Positions 26,531 through 39,800 of a stretch of DNA of 64,000 bases are shown here, piece by piece; position 1 is the stretch's first letter, and each line of letters opens with the position of its first letter. Source of the DNA: Opisthorchis felineus (lineage: Eukaryota; Platyhelminthes; Trematoda; Opisthorchiida; Opisthorchiidae). The stretch is taken from assembly GCA_004794785.1 (NCBI GenBank), contig SJOL01008757.1:477750-541749 (forward strand), read 5' to 3'. The notes beneath the pieces were generated by a model. That model made no database searches, had not been told where the DNA came from, and worked only from the letters and a program-made list of their open reading frames with translations. The position numbers were made by a program, and so were the translations under genes.

Positions 26531-28090
26531 TCCCTCCACACATACACCCAGTGCCGAACACGCAACCACAGCACTACCCGCACTGTCAAACTCAAGTCAC
26601 ACTATTGGTGAACTGAACTAGTCGTTGTTTGATAGGTAGCCAATGTCGTCTCTCACTCGATTTCCTATTCATGTACACCATTCTCACTCAAATATGTTAA
26701 ATACTGCTCTCTTAGCCTTTGCAACTGTATGACTTGAAAAGACCTTGCCGAAAGCATGTTCGTCAGTCCATCTGTGTTCTTATTATAAATGGGAATTTTC
26801 GGGATAATGAATGAAGTAACTAATAGATTCAGCATCCGTTAAAAACACATATAATGACTACACCTATACATGACGATAGAAGCAACGTTGGCAAACTCAA
26901 TCCTTACGACAATTTTTTGGCATCTGTCGGCAAAAATTGAGTACAATTCACATGGTTTTCTATTTGTACTCTTGATTATCACCCTAACTAATGTTCCACA
27001 GCCTTTCATCTCTAATAATAGCGCTAATAATAGTGCACTCTATTTTCCTTACTTCCCAACAGCATTAACTTCAAAAAAAGCACTGACACTACATGCCCAA
27101 GTTAATTTGTGTAATGGGGATTTGTCTGTCCATTCTGGGGTGTGATAATGGGTACTAAAGTTCACAAGTATACTAACAATCGATACAAGCTTTGGAAATC
27201 AGAATGTTTCATTGGGTAGATCGGCTCACGTTCATGTGTTACTGCGCTGAAATAAAGTTGGGAAGCAGTCAACAACAAAAGGCAGTGTCAAATTAGTACA
27301 GCTTCGCTACAACGGAACAACCCGGTTCTAGATTTTTTCTCGGAGAACGATACTTATCTACCGTGATATGCTACGGTTATATTCGTGAAAGAAATGTGGT
27401 TTGACTTCAGCTACTGCTCATGTGATTTTATGCCGGTCATTCGCAGCTCAGGCTTACTTTTTATACCTAGAATTCTTTTTTATGTTCTTCTACAGCTAAA
27501 ATGTTAATATCTTCATCCCACCTAATTTAACCTTCCAAGTTAGTGAGTGTCTTGTATTGGTGTTAGACTGAGACTTCCAAATTTCAGTGTACTGGAAAAG
27601 TAATAGGGAAAACTCACGGTGACATCTACCTGAGAGTTTTGGTAACCAGTCTACTGGAAAACGCTCCGACGGGATCTGAATATAAACGTCCTAGAATGGT
27701 TTTGAAAACAGTCGGTGGATTCAGTCCTGTTCGCCAGGTCAATGAAAGCTCTGAACAATCCACCGCTTATCGTGCACTTCGTCCGTTGTCTAGGGTTCTC
27801 ATCGAATTCATGAGTAGTACTGAAAGATAATTCAATATGTCCTTCTACTAAAACACGAGGAGTCCCTTGTGCAGAGCCTTCAGTTAGAGACTACCATAAA
27901 AGAAAGATTTATTTGGGATTCGCCCAAGTTAACTTGCAAATAAGTGCGGTTCGCCAACTAAGTACAATTTAACTTCCAAGAAGGATATAAATCTGATGGA
28001 AACTAGCGTGGGCACATTTATTTTATTACTATCAAGAAGAGCTTTTGGATGGCTTTCGGATGGTTTCCAGCAACCCTTTGAACAGTTTTG
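26531..28090. other. Stretch after the PLE, no gene seen
   Basis: No recognisable coding region. Near 27920-27985 the sequence TTGCAAATAAGTGCGGTTCGC, then AAGTACAATTTAAC, resembles the arm of the hammerhead-bearing repeat family (TTTGCAAATGAGTGTATTTCGC) and may be an old fragment. Confidence 0.4.
27925..27985 (-). repeat. Possible fragment of the hammerhead-bearing repeat arm
   Basis: Aligned by eye with 45150-45205: TTGCAAAT, a G-T-rich part, TTCGC, then a GTACAATTT block in the same order. Short and diverged. Confidence 0.35.
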
Positions 28091-28098
28091 GGGCAGGA

Positions 28099-28109
28099 TG
28101 GCTCAGTGG
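28099..28109 (+). promoter_or_regulatory. Pol III A box of the SINE
   Basis: TGGCTCAGTGG fits the internal A box of tRNA-type promoters and lies where the D arm would be. Confidence 0.75.
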
Positions 28110-28142
28110 TTAGAGCTCGAACTTACTGAGTGGAAGGTCCGT

Positions 28143-28152
28143 GGTTCGAACC
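28143..28152 (+). promoter_or_regulatory. Pol III B box of the SINE
   Basis: GGTTCGAACC fits the B box consensus and lies where the T arm would be. Confidence 0.8.
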
Positions 28153-28283
28153 TGACCTCTGCACCTCGACTTCTCCTGTCTAGGCTTGGACAACCTGGCA
28201 TCATCCAAGCCCTCGTGCTTCCTTCGGGTAGCATGTCAGCTAGGCGCCGAAAGGGTGTTACAGCTGAACGATTATTATTATTG

Positions 28284-28878
28284 TCTAATCTTTGAATAAT
28301 TCCCTATGTTTAGAAAGTGATAGGATCGTTAGGTAAGAAGTATCAGAAGAATGTGAGTTGGTGTTAGGTGAGTCATCATTGTGGTTCCACAATTTTGATT
28401 TCGCTGGAGTGTCAGTTAAACACACTGTTGGTCTACGTGGATAATTAGGTGTTGCAGAACTTCGGAGGCGGTAAAATTTTATGGATATTGGACGGATTGA
28501 CTTCCTTCTTCAAATGAGTAATGACACCTCTTGAATGACAAAAGCGCACAACCACATATCAGCTCGATTTATCTAGGACAATGCTCCAGAGTTTCATCGC
28601 GCTACGGCCCTCTACTCTCATTATAGTTCCTTGATTATTAGTCAATCCGAAGTGGATCCTAGTCTCATACCATAACCTCCCAGTCTTCGAAATCTATCAT
28701 GTGCACTGGGCATGTCCCGTCATTTGTTCTGCTTTCAATGGTGCCTGATATTCGTCTGCGTTTATTGACTTTCCTCTTATCCCTTTCCTCATCAGTTGTT
28801 GAATCAAGTTCACTGTCTGCTTATCCAATATAAGTCTTAGTAGTAATTCTGTTGATGGTAAGAGGAGATTTGGAATTG
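28284..28878. other. Stretch between two short retroelements
   Basis: No gene or repeat recognised. A CTGATGA-like box on the minus strand near 28789 lacks the rest of a hammerhead core. Confidence 0.4.
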
Positions 28879-29080
28879 TTCAATTGATATTTCATCCTGC
28901 AGGTGCAATCCATCTATTCCGAAAATCCCAGAGGCAATTCGCAGCTGTTTCATTCTTGCTGGGACTACTCAGTAGTTCGAACCTCAAAGATAACTGGAAC
29001 CCGCGACCTGCCGGATAGAAGCTGAAAACTAAACCGTTTGGTCAGAAGCAAATGATCGACAGTGTGATTAACTCTCACCG
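28879..29080 (-). repeat. tRNA-like SINE family 2, copy A (diverged)
   Basis: On the minus strand this reads CGGTTTAGTTTTCAGCTTC, then GGTCGCGGGTTCCAGTT: a degenerate tRNA-like head with a B-box-like GGTTCCA. It aligns end to end with 33701-33912. For example, TTCAATTGATATTTCATCCT here matches TTCAATTGAGATTTCGTCCT there, and CCCGCGACCT is shared exactly. The two copies define a second dispersed family of about 200 bp, distinct from the SINE at 28.1 kb. Confidence 0.6.
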
Positions 29081-32000
29081 CACAGTGCTGCTAGACCTTC
29101 TGGCCTGTATTCACTTCGAGCTAAACTTCAGTTGAAACCTAAGTTTACATATTTTACCAACTGTGAGGGGATTCTTGAACCACACCAAAGTTACGCGTAA
29201 CGTTCCTTTTGTTGGAAATGTTCTTCTCATATCCACCCTATCGGATGACCTTAACTTAACTTCTGGCATAGTTTTCCTCATCTGCTACCCAAAGAAACTC
29301 ACCGTATAGTATGAGTAACCCATCGGATTGTTCAGCATGGCATCCTCTGTTGCCGAATAGCGCTGAATGCGTGCATTTCTTTCTTTCTAATGGATACGAA
29401 ATATCAGTAGACGACGAACAAAATGCACTGTGATAATTGGACGCAGCAAGCAAAAAAAACCTGAGATTAGCAAGAACATTTACACACCTCCCAGATTGTA
29501 TTTGTTGATTAGAGTCCTTCCGATATAGCCAACACTACTTTAGCTAATTACCACATGATAAAAGTGTGTTGAGTTTTGTGGTAAACCATACCTGAGACCT
29601 TCAAGGGGGCTAGTTTGCGTGTGATGGGTAAGGAAGTGAAGGGTAAGGAATGATAATTTATTGACCCATGTGGATCCCAGGGATCAGTTTTTATATGACG
29701 GTATCCATGGCTTATAGGAGATATGCACTTTGGGACAGGGAGTGGTAGTTTGTCAATACGAGAAAATTACAGACATTTATGTATAGTCTGAGACTGGTGA
29801 ACTCCAACTAATTTTCATTTGTAAACATAGCAACGCACTAACGCCTGTTGTCTGAGCAACCACACGGTTACTACGCGAATTCAGTGAAAATGGGCGGATG
29901 AGGACATACTTTCTTCACATAGGCGTCTATCATATCCACCGAAATATGCACGAAGGCCGGTCATCATTGGCGTGTAGATTTAGGTGGTTTGCACCTTCTT
30001 ATGGGATCCGAACACACATTTCTTCGACTACTTCATCTAACTTTTGCATCAACGGTCTTCTGCAGCCGAGCTACTCCAGGCAACCTGTAATATAACTGAC
30101 GGTCTCTTAAACTCTTGTGAACGCTTCAACAAGTCGTTATAAACTGGATTGTTGCAGGTCTCACCTAAGGTTATTAAACATCAGTATACCTAACCGATAC
30201 AACCGAAGGTGGAAATACATCCACCCGCTCTACGGAGACTGTTTTTGAGCACCCATACGAGCTAACCTTAGTTGCCGTTGTCTTGCTCCGCTGCTAAATT
30301 AAACCAATGAAGCCTAGGTACCTGCCGGGTTCCTTTCCAGGGACGTAATTCAGGTTATCTTTCGTGAGTATTCGTCCATTGAAATGTGCCTAGCCATAGA
30401 CTCATTTTCTATGATAGATACATCGTGTTAGCACTTAGTGACTGTCGACTAATGTCATAAGCAGGTCGAGACACTGCAAGGGGTTCAGTTAGTGGACCAT
30501 CCATGCTTGATGATGCAAGTCACCTGATTTTGCTATATCTCATCTTCTTCCCGCATCCAGATGCGGAATAACCTCAGACGGTGTAGCTAACTTGGGTGGA
30601 GCGACTAGAAATCTCACAGTAAGTTGGTTTGCAACTAAAAATGAATATGCTGCATAATTTAGTGGCAAAATTATTTGACTCAGGAGGTACTCAGTGAAGT
30701 ACGCAGATATAGCAACCGACTAGATATATTTTCAAGACTTCGATAATTAGCTTCCCACCGGTAGAGAATTGAAATGGATACTGTTGGTTTTTGCAGCCCT
30801 TGTCTGCATTAAGGACATTTTTTAGCCTTATTGAAGTCTGTCGGTCAGGTTTGTGTGGAGACAGACCAGTCTTGAGGTGCCCAGAAAAAGTAAGACTACC
30901 TCCATTGGGTGCACAAAGGTATTTATGCACCTCGTGTTCTCCCAGTCAATGAAGCCTAAGTGCTGACCGATTTTTCACCTGAGTGTTCACCTACGTTCAC
31001 ATAATGCATCGAAATAAAAGCTATTCCCAGTCCTGTTCTGCTTGGTTTGTACACCTGAGGTTACCTTAAGGACAAAGAAACTTCAGAACTCAAATGCATT
31101 TTTACTGAAGCACTTGTTGTGTTTCGAAACAGATTCCGTTTTAAACTCCAATTTAGTTGCCAATGGCATAAGTCCCTTAATAGTGCACTTTCTTGAACGT
31201 CCACCATGACACACAAGTGATGAGAGATAGGCTAAAAGACAGACAGCCTAACAGCCTAACAGCCAAACAGGCTGGTAGCCGTTTCAATAGCTGTGCGCCA
31301 TTTATCCGTTTATAAATTGTGCTACTTATTTCAAGACAGTAGTAAAAAACTGGACGGGTAAAAGTGCCGCATAAGGGACTTTAGTCTTTTTGAGATCGGT
31401 GTCACTACCTAACGCCAAACCAAACAGCCAATGAGTCTACTTATCAATCATGTAACCAATCATTTAGTCATTCATTAAAGCGGTTATTCAACCGATTGGT
31501 CAGCTATTCGATCAGTCAAATCAAGCAACCAAAAAGGATAAAACAGACAATAGGTCAGCCGAGCAGCTGGTCGGTGTTTCTATAATTAATGCATCAGTAA
31601 AATCGACAAGCACAGGTGGCATAAAAGCGGTAACGTGGGTTTAAGAAGGTGTTACATAACCATAAATAACTTATAAATCACTGTTATTATTGGTAATGCC
31701 ATAAATCGGACTGAAAATCTTTTACTGTACGAAATCCGGAGTAGCTGCGAAATCCGTAGAATCTTCCCCATACGGTTACTTTTCGGGCAACCCTCTGTCT
31801 TCAGATGAAAAGGCTGTTTACCCAACATTAAACTTAAATGGCGATGGAATCGATTTTCACACTGTTAAGGAGTAGTCATCACCCTTCGGCGCGCCGCGAT
31901 TTCGGTTCTGAGTTTGTGACAAGCCAGGATGCCGTGTTACTGCTACCTCATCGGTCTTCCTCACGACGAATAAGGTTCTAATATGTGTGATTCAGGCTAA

Positions 32001-33700
32001 TAAGCAGGGCTATTTTGCTGATACCCACCCGGTCCAATGGCACTGGCAGAAATGATAGTGAAGATGAAGTTACATTTTGGAAAATTGACCCCTCCGTGGT
32101 AATTAATAGGTTGTGGTCTGAATAGGGTGCATTTCGTCAGCTAGTCGGAATTAAACGGTTCTCGTTTACTTAAAAATCTGTGTGAAACACTTGTCTGAAT
32201 ACTACTAAATAGACAGAAAGCAAGATGGAATGGGGGCGTGAAATATGCTGAGTCGTGGAGCAATTCTGGCAGCAGATCCAATGCAACAGTTGAAGCAGCT
32301 CCATCGGAAGTTCTCCGAACCTTCTCTTTACTTTCATTTTCCAGAGGCCATTAAGCTAAAGCACGTTAAACCTGCCGACAGTTTTACAGGAATAGTGCAT
32401 TTTGAAGACTCTATTCAGGATAATACGTCCTATTTTTGTTCAGGCATTTCTCTACATTTATCCACTGGAACAACTCGCCCACCAGTTACGTACTGTTAGT
32501 GAGACCTACAATGTCAACCCCGCATATAAATACACACATCAGGTTCCTAATCAGTACTGTTTGGCTGTTCGATCTGTTTAGCAGCATTTAATACAGTTCC
32601 AAACCAATAAATCTGTGACCTTGTCTCTAATCATTTTGGAGATAAGTGCTGCACTCCTTTCCGACCACAGTTCCACAGGTTAGTCAATTTATTTCTTAGA
32701 TCAGCTTGCACAACTTCTCTGCCAAAGAAAGTCATCCTCAAATTTCACCTCACTGCGTCCATTCACTTTCTGATTAAGTCTTCTTCTGTCTGAAAAGATG
32801 TCGACAGTGCTGGACTTACACGACGAATTCCGTGTGTCTGGATCTTGACTTTTTCTAAATGGAATCAACGCCCCCATAATTGCAATCGCTAGAATTGACT
32901 AACACAAAGTATACATTATCAGACACAGCCTGCATTCAACGACTTCTTTACATGGAGAAGATCCCTGTTCAATCGGAATAATGCAAAGACCCCAAAAGTG
33001 GGTTCAAAATAAGCAATGGATTTCCGGAAGCATGATTACAACAGATTCAGCCAGACATCACGTCGAATAAAACACAATCTATTTAAATAGGCAAACAAAA
33101 ATTTGCTACCTCAACCAATGTTTTTCTCCGGAATCGACGAATGGCTTGGATGACAGGGCAACCGTGAAGCCAGAAAGACGAAAGTCACCTAGTAGGAGTC
33201 TGAGAGGACAAGCTCAAAGGTCATCTGGACGTCGACGATCAGGATTGTATCTACTGAACATACCAGTAAAAAACGAGTAGAGCTGACTAATCAGACAACC
33301 AGAGTAGACTGCAGAACGTACCTAAGCAAAGCGAAACACTGATCAACGCCCACATGCGCACAGTCCCCAAACAAGCACTGTCACCTTGATTGTGGTGAAA
33401 ACGCTTGCAACCAAAACTGTTAAGCTTGAGGAGCAGCTCGACCACCAGCCACACTACCAACTCCCTCTGTATCAAACTTCGGTTTGTTTATGGACCATAT
33501 AGAAAGCTGATATGGTCACTCATTTTCTTCCCACCTTTTTTCTTTTCCGTTTTAGTTTAATCTCTCAATTTATCAACGTATGCAGCTGTTCACCGGATTT
33601 CTGACCAAGTACTTGAGTATGGAACTACAAAATGCTTGTGTAGCATGCTGAGAAAGTGCAAAAAGCCGCCAAAGACAAAACAGTGAACTTGACCTTGAAA
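29081..33700. other. Non-genic stretch with worn short tandem DNA
   Basis: No recognisable gene. An AGACAGACAGCCTAACAGCC tract lies near 31238-31270. At 31410-31570 the sequence is rich in imperfect four-base units (TCAT, TCAA, AACC, GTCA). A short open frame at 32245-32499 contains two good acceptor-like sites (TTTTCCAG and TTTGTTCAG), but no exon could be defined. Confidence 0.4.
31238..31272. repeat. Short ACAG/ACAGCCTA tandem tract
   Basis: Two ACAG-type units are followed by about three ACAGCCTA-like units, ending in ACAGCCAAACAG. Confidence 0.6.
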
Positions 33701-33912
33701 TTCAATTGAGATTTCGTCCTGTAAGTGAAGTCAGCCTAAATCGGAAAGACGAGAAGCACTAAATAGCTGTTTATCCCCTATTAAGAATCATAAGCAGTGC
33801 CCTTTTCACTAATCACCAGGACGATTGAAGCCCGCGACCTCTTGGCTAAGAGTTGAAGACTAATGCGTTCGGTCTCGAGTGCCTGATCAGCAGCGTCGTT
33901 AACTGAGACTTA
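33701..33912 (-). repeat. tRNA-like SINE family 2, copy B (diverged)
   Basis: Partner of 28879-29080. The minus strand reads CGAACGCATTAGTCTTCAAC, then GGTCGCGGGCTTCAATC, a degenerate T-arm/B-box region. The same blocks occur in the same order and spacing as copy A. No tail or target duplication was identified. Confidence 0.6.
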
Positions 33913-36785
33913 AACTGAACTGTATTCGACATGCTCCCGGACTAAACCGCTGATGCTTCAAAGACACTGCTTTTTACCTTATCAGTACCAACGCTCGGCG
34001 GACTCCAATGAAGGACAACAAATGAACCCTCATTATGGATAAAGAAATTACATAAGTTTACCTGGGTGACGGACCAGACGCAGGATATATTACTATAAGA
34101 TCTGACTGATAGGATAGTTCGGACAGCACTCCCCTCTTTGGTTTTTAGGTAGGATGCCGTAAAACTAAGGATTTACAGCAGGCTGTTTGCGGCACTGCGA
34201 AATGGGTATTCCTGTGGTCCGTAAGTAACCAAGAAGAAGAAGTGTTCACATAAAAGGGGCCTCTTAACCGGCATTTTAGCGTCAGGCTTGTGTAGCCAGC
34301 TTTCAAAACACTGGAACATAAATAGGTCCATTTGAATAAAAAGAATATACAGTGAACACAGAACTAAGTCAAGAGAACTCCTTTTTTGCATCACGAGTGA
34401 AAGAAAGAGCTGTTCCGTGGATTTAGAACATCCGGTTTGCCTGTCTCCGGTTAGCGGAAAACTTGTCGATGAAGTTAGTTCCGGTCACCTGAGTCGTGAT
34501 CCTTGGGCTTCTTCTGGACTACCACCACAAACCAGTCATCGGGTCTTATTAACTGCCATTTACTACGAGTGGTTCCCGACACCTTCTTCAGCGTTTCATA
34601 AGACATCGTTCATACCGTGAAGCTCCACTAACCGAAAAAATCTCCAAATGACGCAAAGTCCGCTCAAGAAAAAATTCACGACTGGGTTATCATGAGTACT
34701 TTATTAGCCTTTACCAAATCACTTCTAAAGGAATAGGTAAGTTTTTCTTATTTCAAATAAGATGTGAGTTATTGGAAAGTTTTTTTTTAATTGCTCCTTC
34801 AAGTTTTGGGAATTATGTAGGTGTAGTTCATACTGCACAACACATGTCTATTTCAGCCCCAAAATGGCTTTGTTTCTTCGATTTGACGCACTACTTGCAA
34901 ATTACATAGACATTACTCAAAGAACCACCGATGCTGCTCTATAGGGGCGAAATCCTTCATTTGTGTCAGTCAAAACATTCATTACCAAATAAACCGAAAG
35001 AACACAAATAGAAGTATTAGGGACAGTGGAAATGATTTTGTGACCCAACAATAATGTCGTCGCGAACAGTGTACGGCTAGAAGTTCACAGTTTCATAGGC
35101 TACTAAGGGCTCAGAGTATGTTTACTGCAAATTTCCTAACTTTTATTGTGGTATTGACACTCAGACGATATAGTTTCTACATTCTTCAGATCTCTAGCTT
35201 CGCTTACTGTGTTTTCTTCTTGGGCGAGTTTTGGATGAAACTGAATTTTCTTGAAAATGAATATGAAAAACGCGGAGCATCCTCCGTAAAAACATGCAGT
35301 AGGGTTATTTGTAGACGGGATTTATAAGATGGGTATACAACGAACACACCCGGAATGGTCTTGCCTCCACTTACAATAGGTCTGCCGGAGACCTCAACTA
35401 ACGGTAAAATGGTAAGGGACAAATAGGTGATGTGTAGAGGTTCGTCGGGTGAACAAACTGCCACTGTATGACAGTCACATCCCATAGCACGACGAGCTGA
35501 TCAAGTAAAAGATGAAGCTGGTTGTGCACTCTTATCTCATTCTAGACCGGAGCCGAATATGCGACGATTCGTCAGATTTTCCTAAGGTTTATTGGCCATC
35601 CCTTCATTGCTCACCATTCTTCTGTGCACTTTGTTAGTTGCAAGTCTGTTGCGCGATAGTGGATAAGTCAAGGAATACAAGTAATTATTAGCACTCTATT
35701 TAAGTTCCGACCAGATGTTCTGGCTCTGTAAACAGGGGTGTGCCTTATATGCGTGCATATGCAACTGTCGGATGAGGGCAGTTGGAACAGAGATAGGACC
35801 TACGAGGCACACCTGGTTGCTCCTCTACGCTGCAGGTTTACCCGCGAAGGATTTCTTTAATCCAACCTAATCGGAATGAGATACATCCTGCAGTGCTGAA
35901 GTTAACAAAACGATCACATTATGACGAAAACATAAGACCCAAGAAAACTGTGTCAACCAACCATCAATAATTCAGCGACTGGTGTCTTCAAAATTTGATC
36001 AACCTGAACCGTGAAACACTTCTTGGAATATTTTTCCACCGGTTGACAGCCATACTCTGAATCGGAAGACACAAAAGTGTGTATCTGATCTTTGTGATTA
36101 AAATGATCCGCACAACATTAACATAGCCGACCAAATATTTTAGATGAACTCCTACTCCGCACCCTTCCTTGATACGTGCATACTAAACAAGTCTTCAGTT
36201 AAAACAAACAGCTTTCGTTTTATTTTCCAGGGTTGAACAGTCTGTTTTTTGTATTGCGTGGATTCTTACCTTCTACCGCGTGAACTCATCAGCATTGGCT
36301 CTATTCTTGCTGTTTTCTTCCTATCTCAAAGTGCAGGAGACCCATCAAAACTGTTTGCACAATTTATTATAAGTAATTTTTTCATATCTTACCGGATTCT
36401 GCCGACTTCATTTGTGAGTTGAAAGATCAATGCTTATTCCCACACCCAGCACCTCCAATTTTAGGTCTCTGCGAGTACGACCACTTACCGCAACCCCAGT
36501 GCATCATAGTTGACATCCATGATTATAAATCACAGGTTGTTTGTATTTGACCTTGAAACTGTCTTCTTCGAGCAGCCAACAATATTTTGCCCTTCTGCTG
36601 CATTACTTACTTCGCCCTGTTACTGTTGCTTTACCGCCGCTTCTGGTGAGAGCGCTGGAAATTACTCACCCGTCAGTGCATAAACCTCGATTTGCTTACT
36701 ATGCACAAATACCAAGAAAGAAGTTCCCTGAGTGAATGGCTCTTCAGCTGAATGTGGAATGAGGTTACAGTGACCAAAATGTCAC

Positions 36786-36823
<38 letters not shown>

Positions 36824-39800
36824 GAGTAAACGCCATCACCAGAACATATAAAGACGTACTCAGATATATGTTATAGTTTAAAACATGTCTGGAAACTAGA
36901 ACCTGATCAATAACAACATGTATCTGCAGAGACATAAAACGCCTCGGGATCTGTGGTTGCTCACCATATGCCAACCATCATTATACATACAAATGGTGGT
37001 AGGACCACAGTGAATAACATTCAGCTATCTCTTGCTGATAGAAAAGTACGTTATGACGACATGCTCTTAATATCGGGTAGATGAGGAAATGAGATTTACC
37101 ACTAGCCTAGGGCACGTCTGAGTTGAGGCAAATTGAATTGGTATGATGTTCTAACCTGTGAGGCGCGTTAGTGCGATCGTTTCGCCACCGACCCTCGGGA
37201 GATGCAAATCACTCAGCGTGGAGTTTGTGTAGGTAAATAAAATGCATGTAATTCCAGAAAATCAGATTCCCACAAAGTGGTATCTTCTTGTTAACCTAAC
37301 GATCACATAAGGACATTCATATTATCTTGCTCATCAACAGGAAAGTAGTAAGCGATCGCCTGGTACAGGCAACCAACCCCATGAAGAAACGATGACGATT
37401 CACAATATGGATGTCATTATTGGCCTTATATATCCAGTGAGCAAAGGGCATATCTTATCCACTCCCGTGTGATTTATGGAGTAGCTGTAGCCCACATTCT
37501 ACCGACGTCATGGAGATGATTGGTCAATTGCGTGGTCAGCCACGACATGCAGGGTTGTATTATTTGGTACACTGTCCTAAAATCTGCGGATTCGTCCGAA
37601 ATAAAAGGCGGGACCAGTTAACGAAAAACAGCAGCAAGTTCGGACAAACTAGGATTTTAGTGGGCATGCCAAAAGAAGGAGAATTGTGACAAAAAACCGC
37701 TTCAACACAAACCTAATAAAACCAGGAGAACAACAAGACGACGTGCTTTATGTTACTTGATTTGCAGCTTGTTCTACTGTGACATAGCCAAGCCAGTAGC
37801 CTGTACCTCGACGGGAATTAGGAAGCAGAACAAAGCGAACTAACCTGTTGTCATCCTGTCTCCGTACCTGACAGTGATTCCCTCTGTCGCGTCAAGTCAA
37901 TACCTGCACACTTTACCCAGTGGGATGGATCTACTGACACAAATTAACTTGTGTAAAAAAATTACACGGCCCTTGAACTGGTGATATTTTAGCTGGAACG
38001 ATTGTCCTCTCGCTTATACCGGTGCCTTCGAAAATCCCTGATTTTCAAAAACTCAAGCCTGACTGGTGAAAAACTCACTAGTTTCCTATGACCTAAGCGA
38101 ACAAGCCTGACGGCCATCATAAAGGTTCACCAAGTGGCGCTCACAATTGTGAATCGTGGACATACAGACCTACTGATTGTTTTAACAGTAATGTGAGATG
38201 GGTCGGAAAGTTTTTCAGCTTTTTTAGGACACTGGAATATGGGTGAAATTTCATTAACCAGTACAGATTATTAGTCGCTTCCCCACGAGGAAACATTCCC
38301 ATTGAGAGGGCCTCCGGAATTCTCTGAGGGTGTTGACTCGTGCAGGGTGTATGTTTTGCGGGTTGAACCAGCTAATTCCGGGACCAAGACCTTTACTTCG
38401 GGTTTTAGGAGGCGAAAAAGGTAAAAGTTCTATGATGCCAATATAGTATTTACGACATACAAGACTCCTGTTCGGATTTGCGCTGGAAACAGAAGTCAAC
38501 CCTTTCCTCAGATAACTACTTTTTCGTTGCTCCTGTTCGTTCCAACTCGGTCCTCAGTAACCATCCTGGGTGTCATGATCAAATAACCAACGATCCGAGG
38601 AAGTCTGCGCACAAAACACTTACGAGGAATCAAAACATTTTGCACTTCATTTGGCTGTGCTAAAACTTTCCTTAAAAAATGCGAGCCCTCTGGTTATTTG
38701 TCCAGGCTGTCACCACCTCCCATGTTTGAATGAATGTTCTCCCATTACGCAGAGTGAAGCTCCGGGTTTTCCATGACCAGTTATGTTGCAGAAAAACGCC
38801 AGTACCATTGCGCTCTGTACAATTTTTGTGCTGACTGACCGAAGCATTTACCCAATCCAGATCAAGTATGAATGCTGATTGCAGCTAAAGATATATGTAT
38901 TTTGTTCCGGTCAGGGTTTGCGTAGTCTAGCCTTTACACGATGTTACTCAGTGAGTGAATCAAACCGTCCAGGTTATTGAAAAGATTTCTACGGACTGAA
39001 AGAGCCATCAGATTTCCCCTAGGAATGCTCTATACCGTCTTCTGAGGATACATCTTTGTTCAGCTGGTTCACTTTTGAGCACAAAAATGGTGGTTTAATT
39101 TGTCCCCATAATATTCACCTAACTACTGATCCTAAAACCCAGTAATACATTTATACACATGAACGAGGATGGGTATAACCCAGTGTACTGTTAAAAATAT
39201 AGCAGCATTTTTGAGGATAGTAATCGTCGAGACAGTTTCTTCAATGAGTTCCGCATACAGTCTTGTCTTCTGCGTTTTAGTAGGTACTAGGCGTGTGTAG
39301 TGGAAAATATTTCCATCAGATAACAAAACCTAAAAAGGAAAACAGAGTAGCCTATCCTGGCAGATTTTCTGTCCAGTTACGAACAACCTCCTATGGAACT
39401 CGCTGAATCCTAATGTGAAATAGAGCTACATTCGCCGTAGTGAATAGGGCTATCTCCAAATCTGGATTGAACAGACGATCAGTGTCTAGAGTGTATATTA
39501 AAACCAGTTTATTGATAATGTTGCTCCAGTCTGCGAATCTTGCCAGTTCTGTCTGAGAATGTTAGCACGCAAGGCTTTATGAATGACTTCCGTCGAACAA
39601 TGCAAGTAGCATGAAAAGATCGCCACAGTCCAGGGGGAGAAATGGGACCTTTATTTGCGCACTAAATCAAAACACTTACGTCCGATTCAAGCTTAGGGAG
39701 AGTCAGGCTGTGTGTAACAATCCATATTCAATAGGCAGGATGTCACTCGCTTCAATGAGCCCCTTAACCATCCACAAATTTTAAAAGTGGAAAATTGAGG

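Larger units (their letters stand above)
28091..28283 (+). mobile_element. tRNA-derived SINE
   Basis: A short interspersed element: an RNA polymerase III transcript copied by another element's reverse transcriptase. The head is tRNA-like, with an A box TGGCTCAGTGG at 28099-28109 and a B box GGTTCGAACC at 28143-28152, about 34 bases apart as in a tRNA gene. GCAGG near the 5' end can pair with CCTCTGC at 28156-28162, recalling an acceptor stem. The body runs to an ATT repeat tail (about 28271-28282). A possible target duplication CTTTGAA lies at 28076-28082 and 28290-28296. The strand also translates open, giving MAQWLE, WKVRGSN, LSRLGQPG, LVLPSG and RKGVTAERLL. Strings like these recur in predicted fluke proteins, where they are probably SINE read-through rather than real protein. 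Confidence 0.85.

Noticed and set aside
28770..28800. Minus-strand CTGATGAGG followed by GGAAAGTC
   Set aside because: There is no C before GAAA and no stem II, so it is not a hammerhead core.
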